Assembly (NCBI GenBank): GCA_937949545.1
Contig: CALEDR010000001.1
Location: 1-64,000 of the forward strand
Source: an uncultured Phycisphaerae bacterium
GTDB lineage: Bacteria > Planctomycetota > Phycisphaerae > Sedimentisphaerales > Anaerohalosphaeraceae
Direction: 5' to 3'
Length of the DNA stretch: 64,000 nucleotides
This document shows positions 52,628 through 62,506 of the stretch, piece by piece. The notes beneath the pieces were generated by a model that saw nothing but the letters and a program-made list of their open reading frames with translations, had not been told where the DNA came from and did not search any database. How positions within the stretch are numbered: the stretch's first letter is position 1; each line of letters begins with the position of its first letter. Both the position numbers and the translations under genes were made by a program.

Positions 52628-52647
52628 TTGTTTAAAAAATTAAACAA
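52628..52647. promoter_or_regulatory. Candidate operator 2 ahead of the Gfo/Idh operon
   Basis: TTGTTTAA (52628-52635) and TTAAACAA (52640-52647) flank AAAA in a perfect 20-bp palindrome, 66 bases before the first gene. It overlaps the likely promoter region, consistent with repression. Confidence 0.5.
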
Positions 52648-52713
52648 ATATGTTAGAAAACCCCTAATGAAAAGTCGTTTATATACAGAAACGGCAATGG
52701 GAAAGGAGACATT

Positions 52714-53886
52714 ATGGTGCTCGGCAGAAAGCTCAGGATGGGAATGGTCGGCGGGGGACCGGGAGCATTCATCGGGGAGGTTCATCGCAAGGCGGCCAGA
52801 ATGGATGGTCAAATCGAATTGGTGGGAGGAGCGTTTGATATCAAGCCTGAAAAATCCAAGCAGATGAGCAAGGTGCTTTATTTAGACCCGAAGCGCTGCT
52901 ACAGCTGCTATCAGGAAATGATCGAGGAAGAGCTGAAGCTGCCGGAGGGGGAGCGGATGGATTTTGTCGCGATTACCACGCCCAACAACTGGCATTATCC
53001 GATCGCTCGCGATTTGCTGGAGGCCGGTTTTCATGTAATGTGCGAAAAGCCGATGACGATTTCGGTTCAGGAGGCCCGCAGTCTGGTTCAGATTGTTCAA
53101 AAGACCAAGCGGGTTTTTGGGCTGATGCACAACTATACCGGCTATCCGATGGTCAAATTAGCCCGGGACATGGTTAAAAACGGCGAACTGGGCAAAATAC
53201 GCAAGATTATTGTGCAATATCCGCAGGGCTGGCTGGCCACAGCACTGGAGCGCATAGGACAGCAGCAGGCCTCTTGGCGTACCGACCCCAAGCAGAGCGG
53301 CGGAAGCGGTTGCGGCGGCGACATCGGAACCCATGCCGAGAATCTTTCGGAATACATTACGGGGCTGAAAATGACCCATTTGTGTGCGGAATTGACGACC
53401 TTTGTGAAGGGTCGGAAACTGGATGATGATGTCAACTGCCTGGTGAAATTTAACAACGGGGCCAAAGGGGTTCTCCATGCCAGCCAGATTTCCGTCGGCG
53501 AGGAAAATAACCTGGCTATCTGGATCTACGGCGAGAAGGGCGGACTCGAATGGCATCAGGAGCATCCCAACTATCTGTATGTTAAACCGATGGGCAAGCC
53601 GATGCAGGTCTGGAAGCGGGGCAATGATTACGTGGCCGCCTACAGTCCCGCCGCCGCCCGGGCGACACGTCTTCCGTTTGGGCATCCGGAGGCCTTTATC
53701 GAGGCCTTTGCCAATATTTACTGCAATTTTGCGGATACGGTCCGGGCCAGAATGGAAGGACGCAAACCGGACCCACTGGCCCTGGATTTCCCGGATGTCC
53801 ATGACGGACTTCGCGGTATGCTGTTTTTAGACACGCTTTTGGCCAGCGCGAAAAGCAGACAAAAATGGACCCCGTTTAAGAAATAG
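52714..53886 (+). CDS. Cytoplasmic Gfo/Idh/MocA oxidoreductase
   Basis: This 390 aa protein starts after AAAGGAGA. It has no signal peptide. It shows the Rossmann [16 protein letters not shown], the family motif CEKPMT, and the C-terminal [16 protein letters not shown] (the catalytic His region). It is the first gene of a nine-gene run. It is followed 17 bp later by a TIM-barrel isomerase, a pairing common in inositol or keto-sugar catabolism. The substrate is unknown. Confidence 0.93.
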   Translation: MVLGRKLRMGMVGGGPGAFIGEVHRKAARMDGQIELVGGAFDIKPEKSKQMSKVLYLDPKRCYSCYQEMIEEELKLPEGERMDFVAITTPNNWHYPIARDLLEAGFHVMCEKPMTISVQEARSLVQIVQKTKRVFGLMHNYTGYPMVKLARDMVKNGELGKIRKIIVQYPQGWLATALERIGQQQASWRTDPKQSGGSGCGGDIGTHAENLSEYITGLKMTHLCAELTTFVKGRKLDDDVNCLVKFNNGAKGVLHASQISVGEENNLAIWIYGEKGGLEWHQEHPNYLYVKPMGKPMQVWKRGNDYVAAYSPAAARATRLPFGHPEAFIEAFANIYCNFADTVRARMEGRKPDPLALDFPDVHDGLRGMLFLDTLLASAKSRQKWTPFKK

Positions 53887-53903
53887 AACAGGAGAGCGGA
53901 CCT

Positions 53904-54899
53904 ATGGCACGAGCGGTGACGATTTTCACGGGACAGTGGGCGGATTTGCCGCTGGAAAAACTGGCTGAAATTATGGCTGGGTTTGGGTATGACGGTTTGG
54001 AACTGGCCTGCTGGGGCGACCATCTGGATGTCTGGAAGGCAGCGGAGGACAAATCCTACTGCAAAAAACAGAGGGCCGTCCTTGAAAAACACAAACTGCA
54101 GCTGTTTGCCATCAGCAACCATTTGGCGGGCCAGCTGGTTTGCGACCTGAACAATGACAGCCGTTCCGATGCTTTTGCTCCGGCGGACTGTGCGGGCAGT
54201 CCGGAAAAGAAACGGGCCTGGGCGATCGAGACGATGAAGAAAACCGCCAAAGCCGCTCAAAATATGGGCGTAAAAGTGGTCAACGGCTTTACGGGCTCAT
54301 CAATTTGGCATTTGCTGTACAGCTTCCCGCCCGTTACGGAACAAATGATTGAGGACGGCTTCAAATATTTTGCCAAAATGTGGAATCCGATTCTGGATGA
54401 ATTTGACAAATGCGGGGTGAAGTTTGCCCTCGAAGTGCACCCGACCGAAATCGCCTTCGACATTTACACAGCCAAGCGGGCCCTGGAGGCAATCGGCCAT
54501 CGGGAGACATTCGGATTCAACTTTGACCCCAGTCATCTCCACTGGCAGATGGTCAATCCGGTTTGCTTCCTGAAGGAGTTCGGCGACCGGATTTATCATG
54601 TCCATATGAAGGATGCAGCCCTGCAGCTGGACGGCCGAAGCGGCATTCTCGGCTCGCATCTGAATTTCGGAGACCCGCGGCGGGGATGGGATTTCCGTTC
54701 ACTGGGGCATGGCGGTATCAATTTTGAGGAAATTATCCGCACGCTCAACCAAATCGGCTACCAGGGGCCGCTGTCCGTCGAATGGGAGGACAGCGGGATG
54801 GATCGAATGCACGGGGCAAAAGAAGCGTGTGCATTTGTGAAAAAGATCGATTTTGCCCCTTCGAAGGTGGCCTTTGATGCGGCCTTCGACCGGGCCTGA
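53904..54899 (+). CDS. Sugar phosphate isomerase/epimerase (AP endonuclease 2-like TIM barrel)
   Basis: This 331 aa protein starts after AGGAGAG. There is no signal peptide. It has the xylose isomerase-like TIM barrel with metal ligand sites Glu in LEVHP, Asp in NFDPSHLHW, His in HVHMKDA and Glu in SVEWED. Such proteins epimerise, isomerise or hydrate keto sugars. With the cytoplasmic Gfo/Idh upstream it likely forms the intracellular step of the pathway. Confidence 0.92.
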   Translation: MARAVTIFTGQWADLPLEKLAEIMAGFGYDGLELACWGDHLDVWKAAEDKSYCKKQRAVLEKHKLQLFAISNHLAGQLVCDLNNDSRSDAFAPADCAGSPEKKRAWAIETMKKTAKAAQNMGVKVVNGFTGSSIWHLLYSFPPVTEQMIEDGFKYFAKMWNPILDEFDKCGVKFALEVHPTEIAFDIYTAKRALEAIGHRETFGFNFDPSHLHWQMVNPVCFLKEFGDRIYHVHMKDAALQLDGRSGILGSHLNFGDPRRGWDFRSLGHGGINFEEIIRTLNQIGYQGPLSVEWEDSGMDRMHGAKEACAFVKKIDFAPSKVAFDAAFDRA

Positions 54900-54923
54900 G
54901 TGGGCACAAGCAGAAAGGATTTT

Positions 54924-56237
54924 ATGAGCGGTTCTGCCATAAACCGCCGGGACTTTCTCCGGAATGCGGGGATAGCGGCGGCGGGGGTGATGGGTTTTCC
55001 TTACTGGATATGTCCGTCTGCACTGGGGCGTCAGGGGGCTGTTTCACCCGGCAATCGAATTACCGTCGGCTGTGTGGGAATGGGCTGGCAGGGCGAGGCC
55101 AACCTGCGGGCGTTTCTGGCCGAACCCGATGCCCGGGTTGTTGCCGTCTGCGATATCGACCGGAATCATCTTGAGCAGGCCCGAAAACAGGTGAATCGGT
55201 ACTACGACAACGAAGACTGCAAAACCTATACAGATTATCGCGAAATGATGGCTGACCCAACTATTGATGCCGTGATGCTGGCTCTGCCGGACCATTGGCA
55301 TGCGCTGGTTGCCGTGGCCGCCGCCCGTGCCGGCAAGGATATTTACGGCGAAAAACCCCTCACGCACACCCTCCGGGAAGGGCGGATTCTCTGCGATACG
55401 GTGCAGCGGTACGGTGTCATCTGGCAGACGGGCAGCTGGCAGCGTGCGGAATCGAATTTTCGTTTTGCCTGTGAACTGATACGAAACGGCCGTATCGGCA
55501 GGATCCATACGGTTGAAGTGGGACTGCCGTCCGGTCACCGGGATTTCGCCGGTACCCAGGGACAGGAAACAATGGGTCCGCCTCCGCCGGAGCTGGATTA
55601 TGAAACCTGGCTGGGGCCTGCTCCGTGGGCTCCGTATTGTCCGGCCCGCGTTCATAAAAACTGGCGATGGATTTATGACTACGGCGGCGGGCAATTGATG
55701 GACTGGGTCGGTCATCACGTGGACATCGCACATTGGGGGCTGAATCTGGACCATGCATCACCGGTTGAAATCGAGGGCAGCGGCGAGTTTCCCAAAGATG
55801 GGTTGTGGAATACGGCTACCCGCTATCGTCTCGCTGCCAAATATGCAGAAGGATTTGAGATGATTATTGCCGGCGGCCATGATGACATCCGCGGAGGGAC
55901 CCGGTGGATTGGAACGGACGGCTGGGTCTGGGTGACTCGGGGGCAGCTGGATGCCCATCCGAAACGTCTGCTGCAGGAACGATTCGGTGCTTCGGAAGTG
56001 CATCTGCCTCGGGCGGCCAATCATGTCCGCAATTTTCTGGACTGTGTCAAAAGCCGGCGGCAAACGCTGGCCCCCTGTGAAACCGCGCATCGTTCGGCCA
56101 CCCCCGGCCATTTGGGGCAGGTGGCGATGCTTTTGGGAAGAAAAATTCATTTTGACCCAAAGACGGAGAAGATATTGAATGATGAAACCGCCGACCATAT
56201 GCTCAGTCATTCGTATCGAAGCCCATGGTCGCTTTAA
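54924..56237 (+). CDS. Tat-exported Gfo/Idh/MocA oxidoreductase, tandem paralogue A
   Basis: This 437 aa protein starts at ATG 54924 with AAAGGA five bases ahead. The Tat signal is NRRDFLRNAGIAAAGVMG. It has the Rossmann GCVGMGWQGEANL, GEKPLTHT, and the C-terminal GGGQLMDWVGHHVDIAHWG. It is closely related to the next gene, with which it shares long stretches around residues 190-290. It should be exported folded with bound NAD(P). Confidence 0.93.
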   Translation: MSGSAINRRDFLRNAGIAAAGVMGFPYWICPSALGRQGAVSPGNRITVGCVGMGWQGEANLRAFLAEPDARVVAVCDIDRNHLEQARKQVNRYYDNEDCKTYTDYREMMADPTIDAVMLALPDHWHALVAVAAARAGKDIYGEKPLTHTLREGRILCDTVQRYGVIWQTGSWQRAESNFRFACELIRNGRIGRIHTVEVGLPSGHRDFAGTQGQETMGPPPPELDYETWLGPAPWAPYCPARVHKNWRWIYDYGGGQLMDWVGHHVDIAHWGLNLDHASPVEIEGSGEFPKDGLWNTATRYRLAAKYAEGFEMIIAGGHDDIRGGTRWIGTDGWVWVTRGQLDAHPKRLLQERFGASEVHLPRAANHVRNFLDCVKSRRQTLAPCETAHRSATPGHLGQVAMLLGRKIHFDPKTEKILNDETADHMLSHSYRSPWSL

Positions 56238-56249
56238 GGGCAATCGAAG

Positions 56250-57572
56250 ATGAAAGAGTCGAAGACGTTCAGTCGAAGAGAGTTTCTGAAGAGCTGCGGA
56301 GCCGCGGCGAGTCTGGCAGCATTCCCTTATGTAATTCGTCCTTCCGCCCTCGGCAAGTTCGGCACCGTGGCCCCGAGCAACCGAATTGCGATGGGGGTTA
56401 TCGGATGCGGGGCCATGGGCACCGGGAATACCCAAACGTTTCTCTACAATTTTCCGCAAGTGCAGTTTGTCGCGGTCTGTGATGTGGATTTGCGGCGTGC
56501 CCGAACCCTCAAGGAAGAAGTCGACCGCAAGTATGGAAATGAAGATTGCGTGGTGTACAGCGATTTTCGCCGTCTGATCGCCCGCGGAGATTTGGATGCC
56601 GTCTGTCATGCCGTACCCGACCATTGGCATGCGCCGATTTCAATTGCGTGCGCGCAGGCCGGTTTGGATATGTATGGAGAAAAGCCGCTGGCTCGGACGA
56701 TTCAGGAAGGGCGCGCGATTTGTGAGGCGGTCCGGCGGTACGAGGTCATCTGGCAGACCGGCAGCTGGCAGCGCTCCCTGGCCAATTTTCATCGAGCCTG
56801 TGAGCTGGTCCGAAACGGCCGCATCGGCAAGGTCTCGTATGTTGAAGTCGGTCTGCCGGATGGAAACCCCAACAGCCCTTCTTTCCGCCCCTTGCCTGTG
56901 CCGAACGGATTTGATTATGAGATGTGGCTGGGACCGGCTCCCTGGCGGCCCTATCAGGATTTCGGCCACGGCAGCGTTCACTGGGACTGGCGCTGGATTA
57001 TGGACTATTCCGGCGGGCAGTTAACCGACTGGGCGGGACATCACATTGATATTGCCCATTGGGGACTTGGGTTGGACCTGACAGGTCCCTGTGAGGTCGA
57101 AGGGCAGGGCAAATACTATCAGGACGGCATTTATGATACCCCCTACGAATACGAATTCGTCTGCCGATACGAGAACGGCTTGCAGATGAAGGTGGCCAAT
57201 GCCTCCCGCCTGCCCAAAGGGATGGGAACAACCTGGTACGGCGAGCACGGCTGGATACACGTGGACCGCGGCGATGTGCTGGAGGCATCCGAACCAAAGA
57301 TTCTTCGGGAAAAAATCGGCCCCAACGAAATCCGTCTGTTTTTCAGCCCTTCCGGACATCACGGCAATTTTATTGACTGCATCAAAAGCCGGGGCAGGAC
57401 GGCGGCACCGGCGGAAATTGCACACCGCTCGATTACCGTCGGCCTCTTGGGGGAGATTGCGATGCTTCTGGGGCGCAAAATCAAATGGGACCCCAAAACG
57501 GAAACGATTTTGAATGACCCGCAGGCCTCTCGTCTGCTCGGCCGGTCAATGAGAAGTCCTTGGCATCTGTAG
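56250..57572 (+). CDS. Tat-exported Gfo/Idh/MocA oxidoreductase, tandem paralogue B
   Basis: This 440 aa protein starts at 56250 with AAGGG upstream. The Tat signal is FSRREFLKSCGAAASLAAF. It has the Rossmann GVIGCGAMGTGNT, GEKPLART, and GGQLTDWAGHHIDIAHWGLG. It lies 12 bp after its paralogue, which suggests tandem duplication followed by substrate divergence. The substrate is unknown. Confidence 0.93.
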   Translation: MKESKTFSRREFLKSCGAAASLAAFPYVIRPSALGKFGTVAPSNRIAMGVIGCGAMGTGNTQTFLYNFPQVQFVAVCDVDLRRARTLKEEVDRKYGNEDCVVYSDFRRLIARGDLDAVCHAVPDHWHAPISIACAQAGLDMYGEKPLARTIQEGRAICEAVRRYEVIWQTGSWQRSLANFHRACELVRNGRIGKVSYVEVGLPDGNPNSPSFRPLPVPNGFDYEMWLGPAPWRPYQDFGHGSVHWDWRWIMDYSGGQLTDWAGHHIDIAHWGLGLDLTGPCEVEGQGKYYQDGIYDTPYEYEFVCRYENGLQMKVANASRLPKGMGTTWYGEHGWIHVDRGDVLEASEPKILREKIGPNEIRLFFSPSGHHGNFIDCIKSRGRTAAPAEIAHRSITVGLLGEIAMLLGRKIKWDPKTETILNDPQASRLLGRSMRSPWHL

Positions 57573-57587
57573 AAAGGAATGAATCCT

Positions 57588-59657
57588 ATGAGAAAAAGTT
57601 TCTGGATGCTGTTTTTCGGAATTCTGGCTGGTCTGTCGAATGTGAGCAGGAGTGCCTCGCTGGATGCCGCGGGGCTTCGAACCCTTCTGGAGCAGTCTGG
57701 GCAGTATGACTTCGGTCAGAGCCGCCGCGTTCTGACGGACATCGAGAATCAGATAAAAGCTGTTTATGATTCGCCGGAAGAGCTGGCCAAGGCCGAAGCG
57801 GTTTTGTTGGAGAGGCTCCAGTCGGATTGTTCATTTGCTCTGAAAGACTTTTTATGCCGGCAGCTGAGTGTTATCGGCTCGGCCCGTTCCGTTCCGGTCC
57901 TGGCGGGGCTTTTGAAAGACCCGAAGACGGCGGCGCTGGCTCAGTATGCTCTGGTTCGAATTCCTGATGCCCAGGCTGATAAAGCACTGCTGGAACATCT
58001 GGCGTCTTCGGAGACTTCTGTCCGGGTTGGGCTGCTGACGTCACTGGGGCTTCGCAGGACGAAAACGGCTGCTGAAGCGGTCGCTCCTTATGCGGCCGAT
58101 GAAAACCGGGCCGTGGCGGAGGCGGCCCTGTCGGCTCTGGGGCAAATCGGAACGCCCGAAGCCGCGGCGGCTCTCGAAAAACAGATGGAAAAGATTTTGC
58201 CGGCCTTAAAGCCCCGGGCGTACGATGTGCTGCTGGCGTGTGCGGAAAACCTGCTCCAATCAGGTCAAAAAGCGGAAGCGGCATCGCTTTTCCAGAAAGT
58301 TTATGCGAAAACGGATTTGTCCGGGCTGCTGCGTTCAGCGGCTCTGCAGGGACTTCTGCAGGCCGTTCCGCCGGAGCAGGCGGACCGTCAAATGCTGGAG
58401 GGCCTCGAGAGCGAAGATGCCCAGATTCGGACGGTCTGTCTGCTGTGGGCCTGTCGGCTGAATCGACCGGCTGTCATTCAGAAAGTCCGACAAATGATGT
58501 CTTCTTTGCCGGAATGGCAGCAAGTGCAGTTTTTGACGGCTTTGGGCGAGACAAAGTCCTCTGCCGCCAAGGAAACGGCTCTCTCTGCTCTTTCCGCTTC
58601 GTCACCGGAGGTGGTTTTGGCGGCCCTGGAAACCTTGTCGGTTGTCGGGGATGCGTCCTGTATTCAGCCCCTGGCGCAAACAGCCGCTCAATCGTCGGAA
58701 CGGCGGATTCGTCAAGCGGCTCAGACGGCACTGGAACGTCTGCCGGACCCCCAAACGGATGCGGCTGTCGCCCAATTGCTTGAAAAAATGGATTTTACGG
58801 CGGAAACCCAATCCGCCCAAACCTATGAGCTGATTCTTGCCGCCGGACGCCGAGGGACACGGGATGCCTTTCCCCTGATTCTGAAGGCCGCCTCGGTCGG
58901 CAGCCGTCCCGTCCGTCGGGTGGCAATGGAGTCTCTTGCCGCTCTGGCGGGACCGGAGGATATTCCCCGGATGACTCATCTGTTGGACAATCCGGATGCA
59001 GAGGTTGTCAGAGTGCTGGCTGCAGCGGCTTCCAAACAGGCTGAACGCACAGGCCGCGCCAAGCCGTTTTTGCCGCTGCTTGCCGGAGCCGGTCCTCAGA
59101 AAATCGCCGCCGTTTACCAAATCCTCGGACGTCTGGGCGATCCGGATTCTCTGGAGATTTTGCAAAAAGGGCTTCAGTCGGAGAATTCGGACCTTCAGGA
59201 AGCGGCTTTTCGTGCCCTGACCGAATGGCCTGGACCGGAAGTGATCGAGGACATGAAGCGATGGTCGGCGGAGGGCAAAAGCGAGTCCCGCCGTGTTCTG
59301 GCCTTTCGGGCGTATGTGAGGATGGTTCGACAGTCTAATCTGCCGATGCCGCAAAAGGCATCGACTCTGGCGGAAGCGATGGGACTGGCGCCTCGGGAAG
59401 AAGAAAAGAAAATTGTGCTGGCGTCTTTAGCAGAAGTGCCGTCAGAACAGACCCTCAAGGCTGCCGTCGGGTGCTTAACGCAGGAGTCGATTCGTCCGGA
59501 GGCCCAGGCCGCCGTCTTGGCAATTTGTCAAAGGATGTCATCTAGGCGTCCGGAGCTGTGCCGCGATGCGTTAACCGAGCTGCTCGAATCTTCTCCCCCT
59601 GAAGAAATCACCAAAACAGCTCAGGAAATGCTCAATGCGATGCAAAAATCTCGATAA
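57588..59657 (+). CDS. Exported HEAT-repeat protein
   Basis: This 689 aa protein starts at ATG 57588, with AAAGGA nine bases upstream; an alternative ATG nine bases earlier is less well placed. The signal peptide is about 1-23 (FFGILAGLSNVSRS then AS). The rest is a solenoid of roughly 15 HEAT/Armadillo helix pairs (for example AALSALGQIGTPEAAAALEKQ, SLAALAGPEDIPRMTHLLDNP). There are no enzymatic motifs; it is likely a scaffold or binding protein for the exported enzymes around it. Confidence 0.88.
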   Translation: MRKSFWMLFFGILAGLSNVSRSASLDAAGLRTLLEQSGQYDFGQSRRVLTDIENQIKAVYDSPEELAKAEAVLLERLQSDCSFALKDFLCRQLSVIGSARSVPVLAGLLKDPKTAALAQYALVRIPDAQADKALLEHLASSETSVRVGLLTSLGLRRTKTAAEAVAPYAADENRAVAEAALSALGQIGTPEAAAALEKQMEKILPALKPRAYDVLLACAENLLQSGQKAEAASLFQKVYAKTDLSGLLRSAALQGLLQAVPPEQADRQMLEGLESEDAQIRTVCLLWACRLNRPAVIQKVRQMMSSLPEWQQVQFLTALGETKSSAAKETALSALSASSPEVVLAALETLSVVGDASCIQPLAQTAAQSSERRIRQAAQTALERLPDPQTDAAVAQLLEKMDFTAETQSAQTYELILAAGRRGTRDAFPLILKAASVGSRPVRRVAMESLAALAGPEDIPRMTHLLDNPDAEVVRVLAAAASKQAERTGRAKPFLPLLAGAGPQKIAAVYQILGRLGDPDSLEILQKGLQSENSDLQEAAFRALTEWPGPEVIEDMKRWSAEGKSESRRVLAFRAYVRMVRQSNLPMPQKASTLAEAMGLAPREEEKKIVLASLAEVPSEQTLKAAVGCLTQESIRPEAQAAVLAICQRMSSRRPELCRDALTELLESSPPEEITKTAQEMLNAMQKSR

Positions 59658-59679
59658 TCCTTTAAACGGAGACGTCAAT

Positions 59680-61077
59680 ATGAAAAAACAAACAGGGTCG
59701 CTCAGCCGGCGGGATTTCCTTCGCGGAGCTGCCGGAACCGCCGCCTTTACGATTGTGCCTTCTTCGGTACTGGGTGGAGGAGCCCGCAGGTCTCCCAGTG
59801 AACGGCTGAACATAGCCGGTGTCGGCGTCGGCGGGATGGGAAAAGCCAACCTGATGGCCGTCTGCGACCCCAAAGGCGAAGACCCCTCCCGAGCGGAAAA
59901 TATTGTGGCTTTGTGTGATGTCGATGAGGCCTATGCCGCTGAGACGTTTTCCCTGTATCCGAAGGCCAAACGCTACAAAGATTTCCGCGTGATGCTTGAT
60001 GAAATGGGCGACCAAATCGATGCGGTGATTGTTGCCACACCGGACCATACGCATGCAGTGGTGGCGCTGGAGGCGATGAAACGCGGCAAACACGTGTATG
60101 TGCAGAAGCCCCTGACACGGACGGTCTATGAAGCACGCGTCTTGACCGAAGCCGCTCGGAAATACGGGGTGGTCACGCAGATGGGCAATCAGGGACACAG
60201 CGGAGAAGAAGTTCGGCTGATTTGTGAATGGATTTGGGACGGAGCCATCGGACCGGTGCGGGAGGTGCATGCCTGGACCAATCGGCCGGTCTGGCCGCAG
60301 GCCCAGGTTCGTCCGTCGGATACGCCGCCGGTGCCGTCCACGCTCGACTGGGATTTGTGGATTGGGCCGTCGCCGATGCGGCCGTATCATCCGGTTTATC
60401 ATCCCTGGGACTGGCGGTCCTGGGTGGATTTCGGCACGGGGGCTCTCGGGGATATGGCCTGTCATGTGATGGACCCGGTGTTCTGGGCTCTGAAGCTGAA
60501 ATATGCAACCAGTGTTCAGGGCAGTTTCGCCAAAATCTGCGTCGAAAAGTGGAAACATCTGGAACATCCGGAGACGTATCCGACGGCCTCCATTATTCAT
60601 TTTGAGTTTCCGGCCCGCGAGGATATGCCGCCGGTTCAGGTGCACTGGTATGACGGCGGACTTCTGCCGCCTCGTCCGGATGAACTGGAGCCGCAGCGGC
60701 GGATGGGCGACAGCAGCGGGGGGGTGATTTTTGTCGGGGACAAGGGCAAACTGATGTGCGGCTGCTATGCCAAAGGGCCGCAGCTGATTCCCTATTCAAA
60801 AATGAAGGAATACAGGCGGCCGGAACGGACGCTGCCTCGTGTCACGACAAGTCATGAAATGGACTGGGTTCGGGCCTGCAGGGAAGGCCGGCAGCCCAGT
60901 GCCAATTTTGATTATTCCGGGCCGTTTACCGAAATGGTTTTGATGGGCAATCTGGCCCTGTTCTATCCCGGGCAGAAACTGCTGTGGGACGGCGAAGCCA
61001 TGCGGGTAACCAATGTGGAAGAAGCCAATCAATATGTCCGTCAGCCTTATCGGGACGGATGGAAGCTGGAGGTATAG
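59680..61077 (+). CDS. Tat-exported Gfo/Idh/MocA oxidoreductase C
   Basis: This 465 aa protein starts at 59680 after ACGGAGA. The Tat signal is LSRRDFLRGAAGTAAF. It has the Rossmann GVGVGGMGKANL, VQKPLTRT (Gln for Glu), and the C-terminal GTGALGDMACHVMDPVFWALK, a variant of the GDxGxH region with Cys-His. It belongs to a different subfamily from the tandem pair, closer to those with a long C-terminal extension. It is followed two bases later by the fusion gene. Confidence 0.92.
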   Translation: MKKQTGSLSRRDFLRGAAGTAAFTIVPSSVLGGGARRSPSERLNIAGVGVGGMGKANLMAVCDPKGEDPSRAENIVALCDVDEAYAAETFSLYPKAKRYKDFRVMLDEMGDQIDAVIVATPDHTHAVVALEAMKRGKHVYVQKPLTRTVYEARVLTEAARKYGVVTQMGNQGHSGEEVRLICEWIWDGAIGPVREVHAWTNRPVWPQAQVRPSDTPPVPSTLDWDLWIGPSPMRPYHPVYHPWDWRSWVDFGTGALGDMACHVMDPVFWALKLKYATSVQGSFAKICVEKWKHLEHPETYPTASIIHFEFPAREDMPPVQVHWYDGGLLPPRPDELEPQRRMGDSSGGVIFVGDKGKLMCGCYAKGPQLIPYSKMKEYRRPERTLPRVTTSHEMDWVRACREGRQPSANFDYSGPFTEMVLMGNLALFYPGQKLLWDGEAMRVTNVEEANQYVRQPYRDGWKLEV

Positions 61078-61079
61078 AA

Positions 61080-62486
61080 ATGATGCGAACCATTCTCTTG
61101 TCGGCGGTCGGGTTTATGCTCAGTTTGACGGCCCAGTCGCGTTCAATGGTGATTCCGGCGGATGTCTATGAAGGCTGGCGGTTCGGGATGCAGGCCTGGA
61201 CGATGAAGGATAAGACGCTTTTTGAAACGATTGACCAGGCGGCTGCTTTGGGGCTGCGATGGCTGGAGGCCTTTCCCGGACAGCGAATCAGCCCGGAGAT
61301 TTCCGAAGGATTCGGACCGGAGATTTCTGCAGAACTGCGCGGGAAGGTTCTCGAGAAACTTCGTCAGGCCGGAATCCAAGTCAAAACCTTCGGCGTGTAC
61401 GGTTTTCCGGGCGAAGAGTCTCAAATGCGGAAAACCTTCGAATTTGCCAAGGCGATGGGGATTGAAGTGATCCTTTCCGAGCCGTCATTGGACCAATTCG
61501 AAGTGCTGGACCGGCTTGCTCAGGAATATCAGATTCGCGTGGCGATTCACAATCACCCCCAGCCGACTCGCTATTGGAATCCGGAGATTGTTTACGCGAT
61601 TTGTCAGGACCGAAGTCCCTGGATCGGTGCGGCTCCGGACATCGGCCATTGGGTGCGAAGCGGAATCGACCCGGTTGAATGGCTTCAGAAGCTGAGCGGA
61701 CGAATCTATAATGTTCATCTGAAGGAAATCGATGAGGGCAAAGATTTGATTTGGGGGCAGGGCAAAAACCGCATCGGAGCGGCTCTGGCCCAGCTGCACA
61801 AACAAGGTTATCAGGGGCCGCTCATTCTGGAATATGAAAACCACTGGCACGAGGATTACGTCCCTCAGCTGCGTCAGTGCATCGCTTTTTATACACAGGA
61901 GGCTGCCCGTTTGGCTTCCGAACGGTGGCCGAATCTCTTTCAGGATGATTTGAGCAATGCCGTTTTCAATCCCGGCAGCTGGACGTATCAGAACCGTATC
62001 CTCAGCCGCAAAGGGAAAGGAGATATCTGGACGCAGGCCAAGTACAGGGATTTTATTCTTGATTTTGATTTCAAGGTCGAGAAAAATACAAACAGCGGTG
62101 TCTTTCTGCGGGCGGCCGAACGAACGTGGCTGCCGTGGGTCGAGGTGCAGATTATGGATTCCTACGGCAGACCGGTGGACCGGCGGGATACCTGCGGAGC
62201 GATTTATGACATCCTGGCCCCGCAAAACAATCCGGTAAACCCGACCGGTCAGTGGAACCGGATGACCATTCTGGCTTCCGGTCCTATCATTCGCGTCTTT
62301 CTGAATCATCAGCCGATGATTGAAATGGACCTGCGGCAGTGGACAACCGCTCGTCAAAATCCGGATGGCTCGTCCAACAAATTTGACATTGCCTATAAAG
62401 ATTTGCCGCCGGAAGGGTACATCGGCTTTCAGGACCATGGGTTTCCTGTGGAATTTCGGAATATTAAGATTCGTGAACTCAACTGA
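61080..62486 (+). CDS. Secreted TIM-barrel isomerase fused to DUF1080 (3-keto-sugar lyase/hydrolase) domain
   Basis: This 468 aa protein starts at 61080 with GGAGG seven bases ahead. The signal peptide is about 1-20. Residues 25-275 are a xylose isomerase-like TIM barrel with Glu in LSEP, Asp in APDIGHW, His in NVHLKEID and Glu in LEYENHW. Residues 283-468 match DUF1080, the family renamed 3-keto-disaccharide hydrolase (NSGVFLRAAERTW, QIMDSYG, GQWNRMTI, YIGFQDHGFPVEFRNIKIREL). From memory of recent work, DUF1080 proteins eliminate the aglycone from 3-keto-glycosides and AP-endonuclease-2-like barrels hydrate the product, so the two steps may be joined here. Confidence 0.9.
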   Translation: MMRTILLSAVGFMLSLTAQSRSMVIPADVYEGWRFGMQAWTMKDKTLFETIDQAAALGLRWLEAFPGQRISPEISEGFGPEISAELRGKVLEKLRQAGIQVKTFGVYGFPGEESQMRKTFEFAKAMGIEVILSEPSLDQFEVLDRLAQEYQIRVAIHNHPQPTRYWNPEIVYAICQDRSPWIGAAPDIGHWVRSGIDPVEWLQKLSGRIYNVHLKEIDEGKDLIWGQGKNRIGAALAQLHKQGYQGPLILEYENHWHEDYVPQLRQCIAFYTQEAARLASERWPNLFQDDLSNAVFNPGSWTYQNRILSRKGKGDIWTQAKYRDFILDFDFKVEKNTNSGVFLRAAERTWLPWVEVQIMDSYGRPVDRRDTCGAIYDILAPQNNPVNPTGQWNRMTILASGPIIRVFLNHQPMIEMDLRQWTTARQNPDGSSNKFDIAYKDLPPEGYIGFQDHGFPVEFRNIKIRELN

Positions 62487-62506
62487 AAGGGAGGCTGCAG
62501 ATTCGA

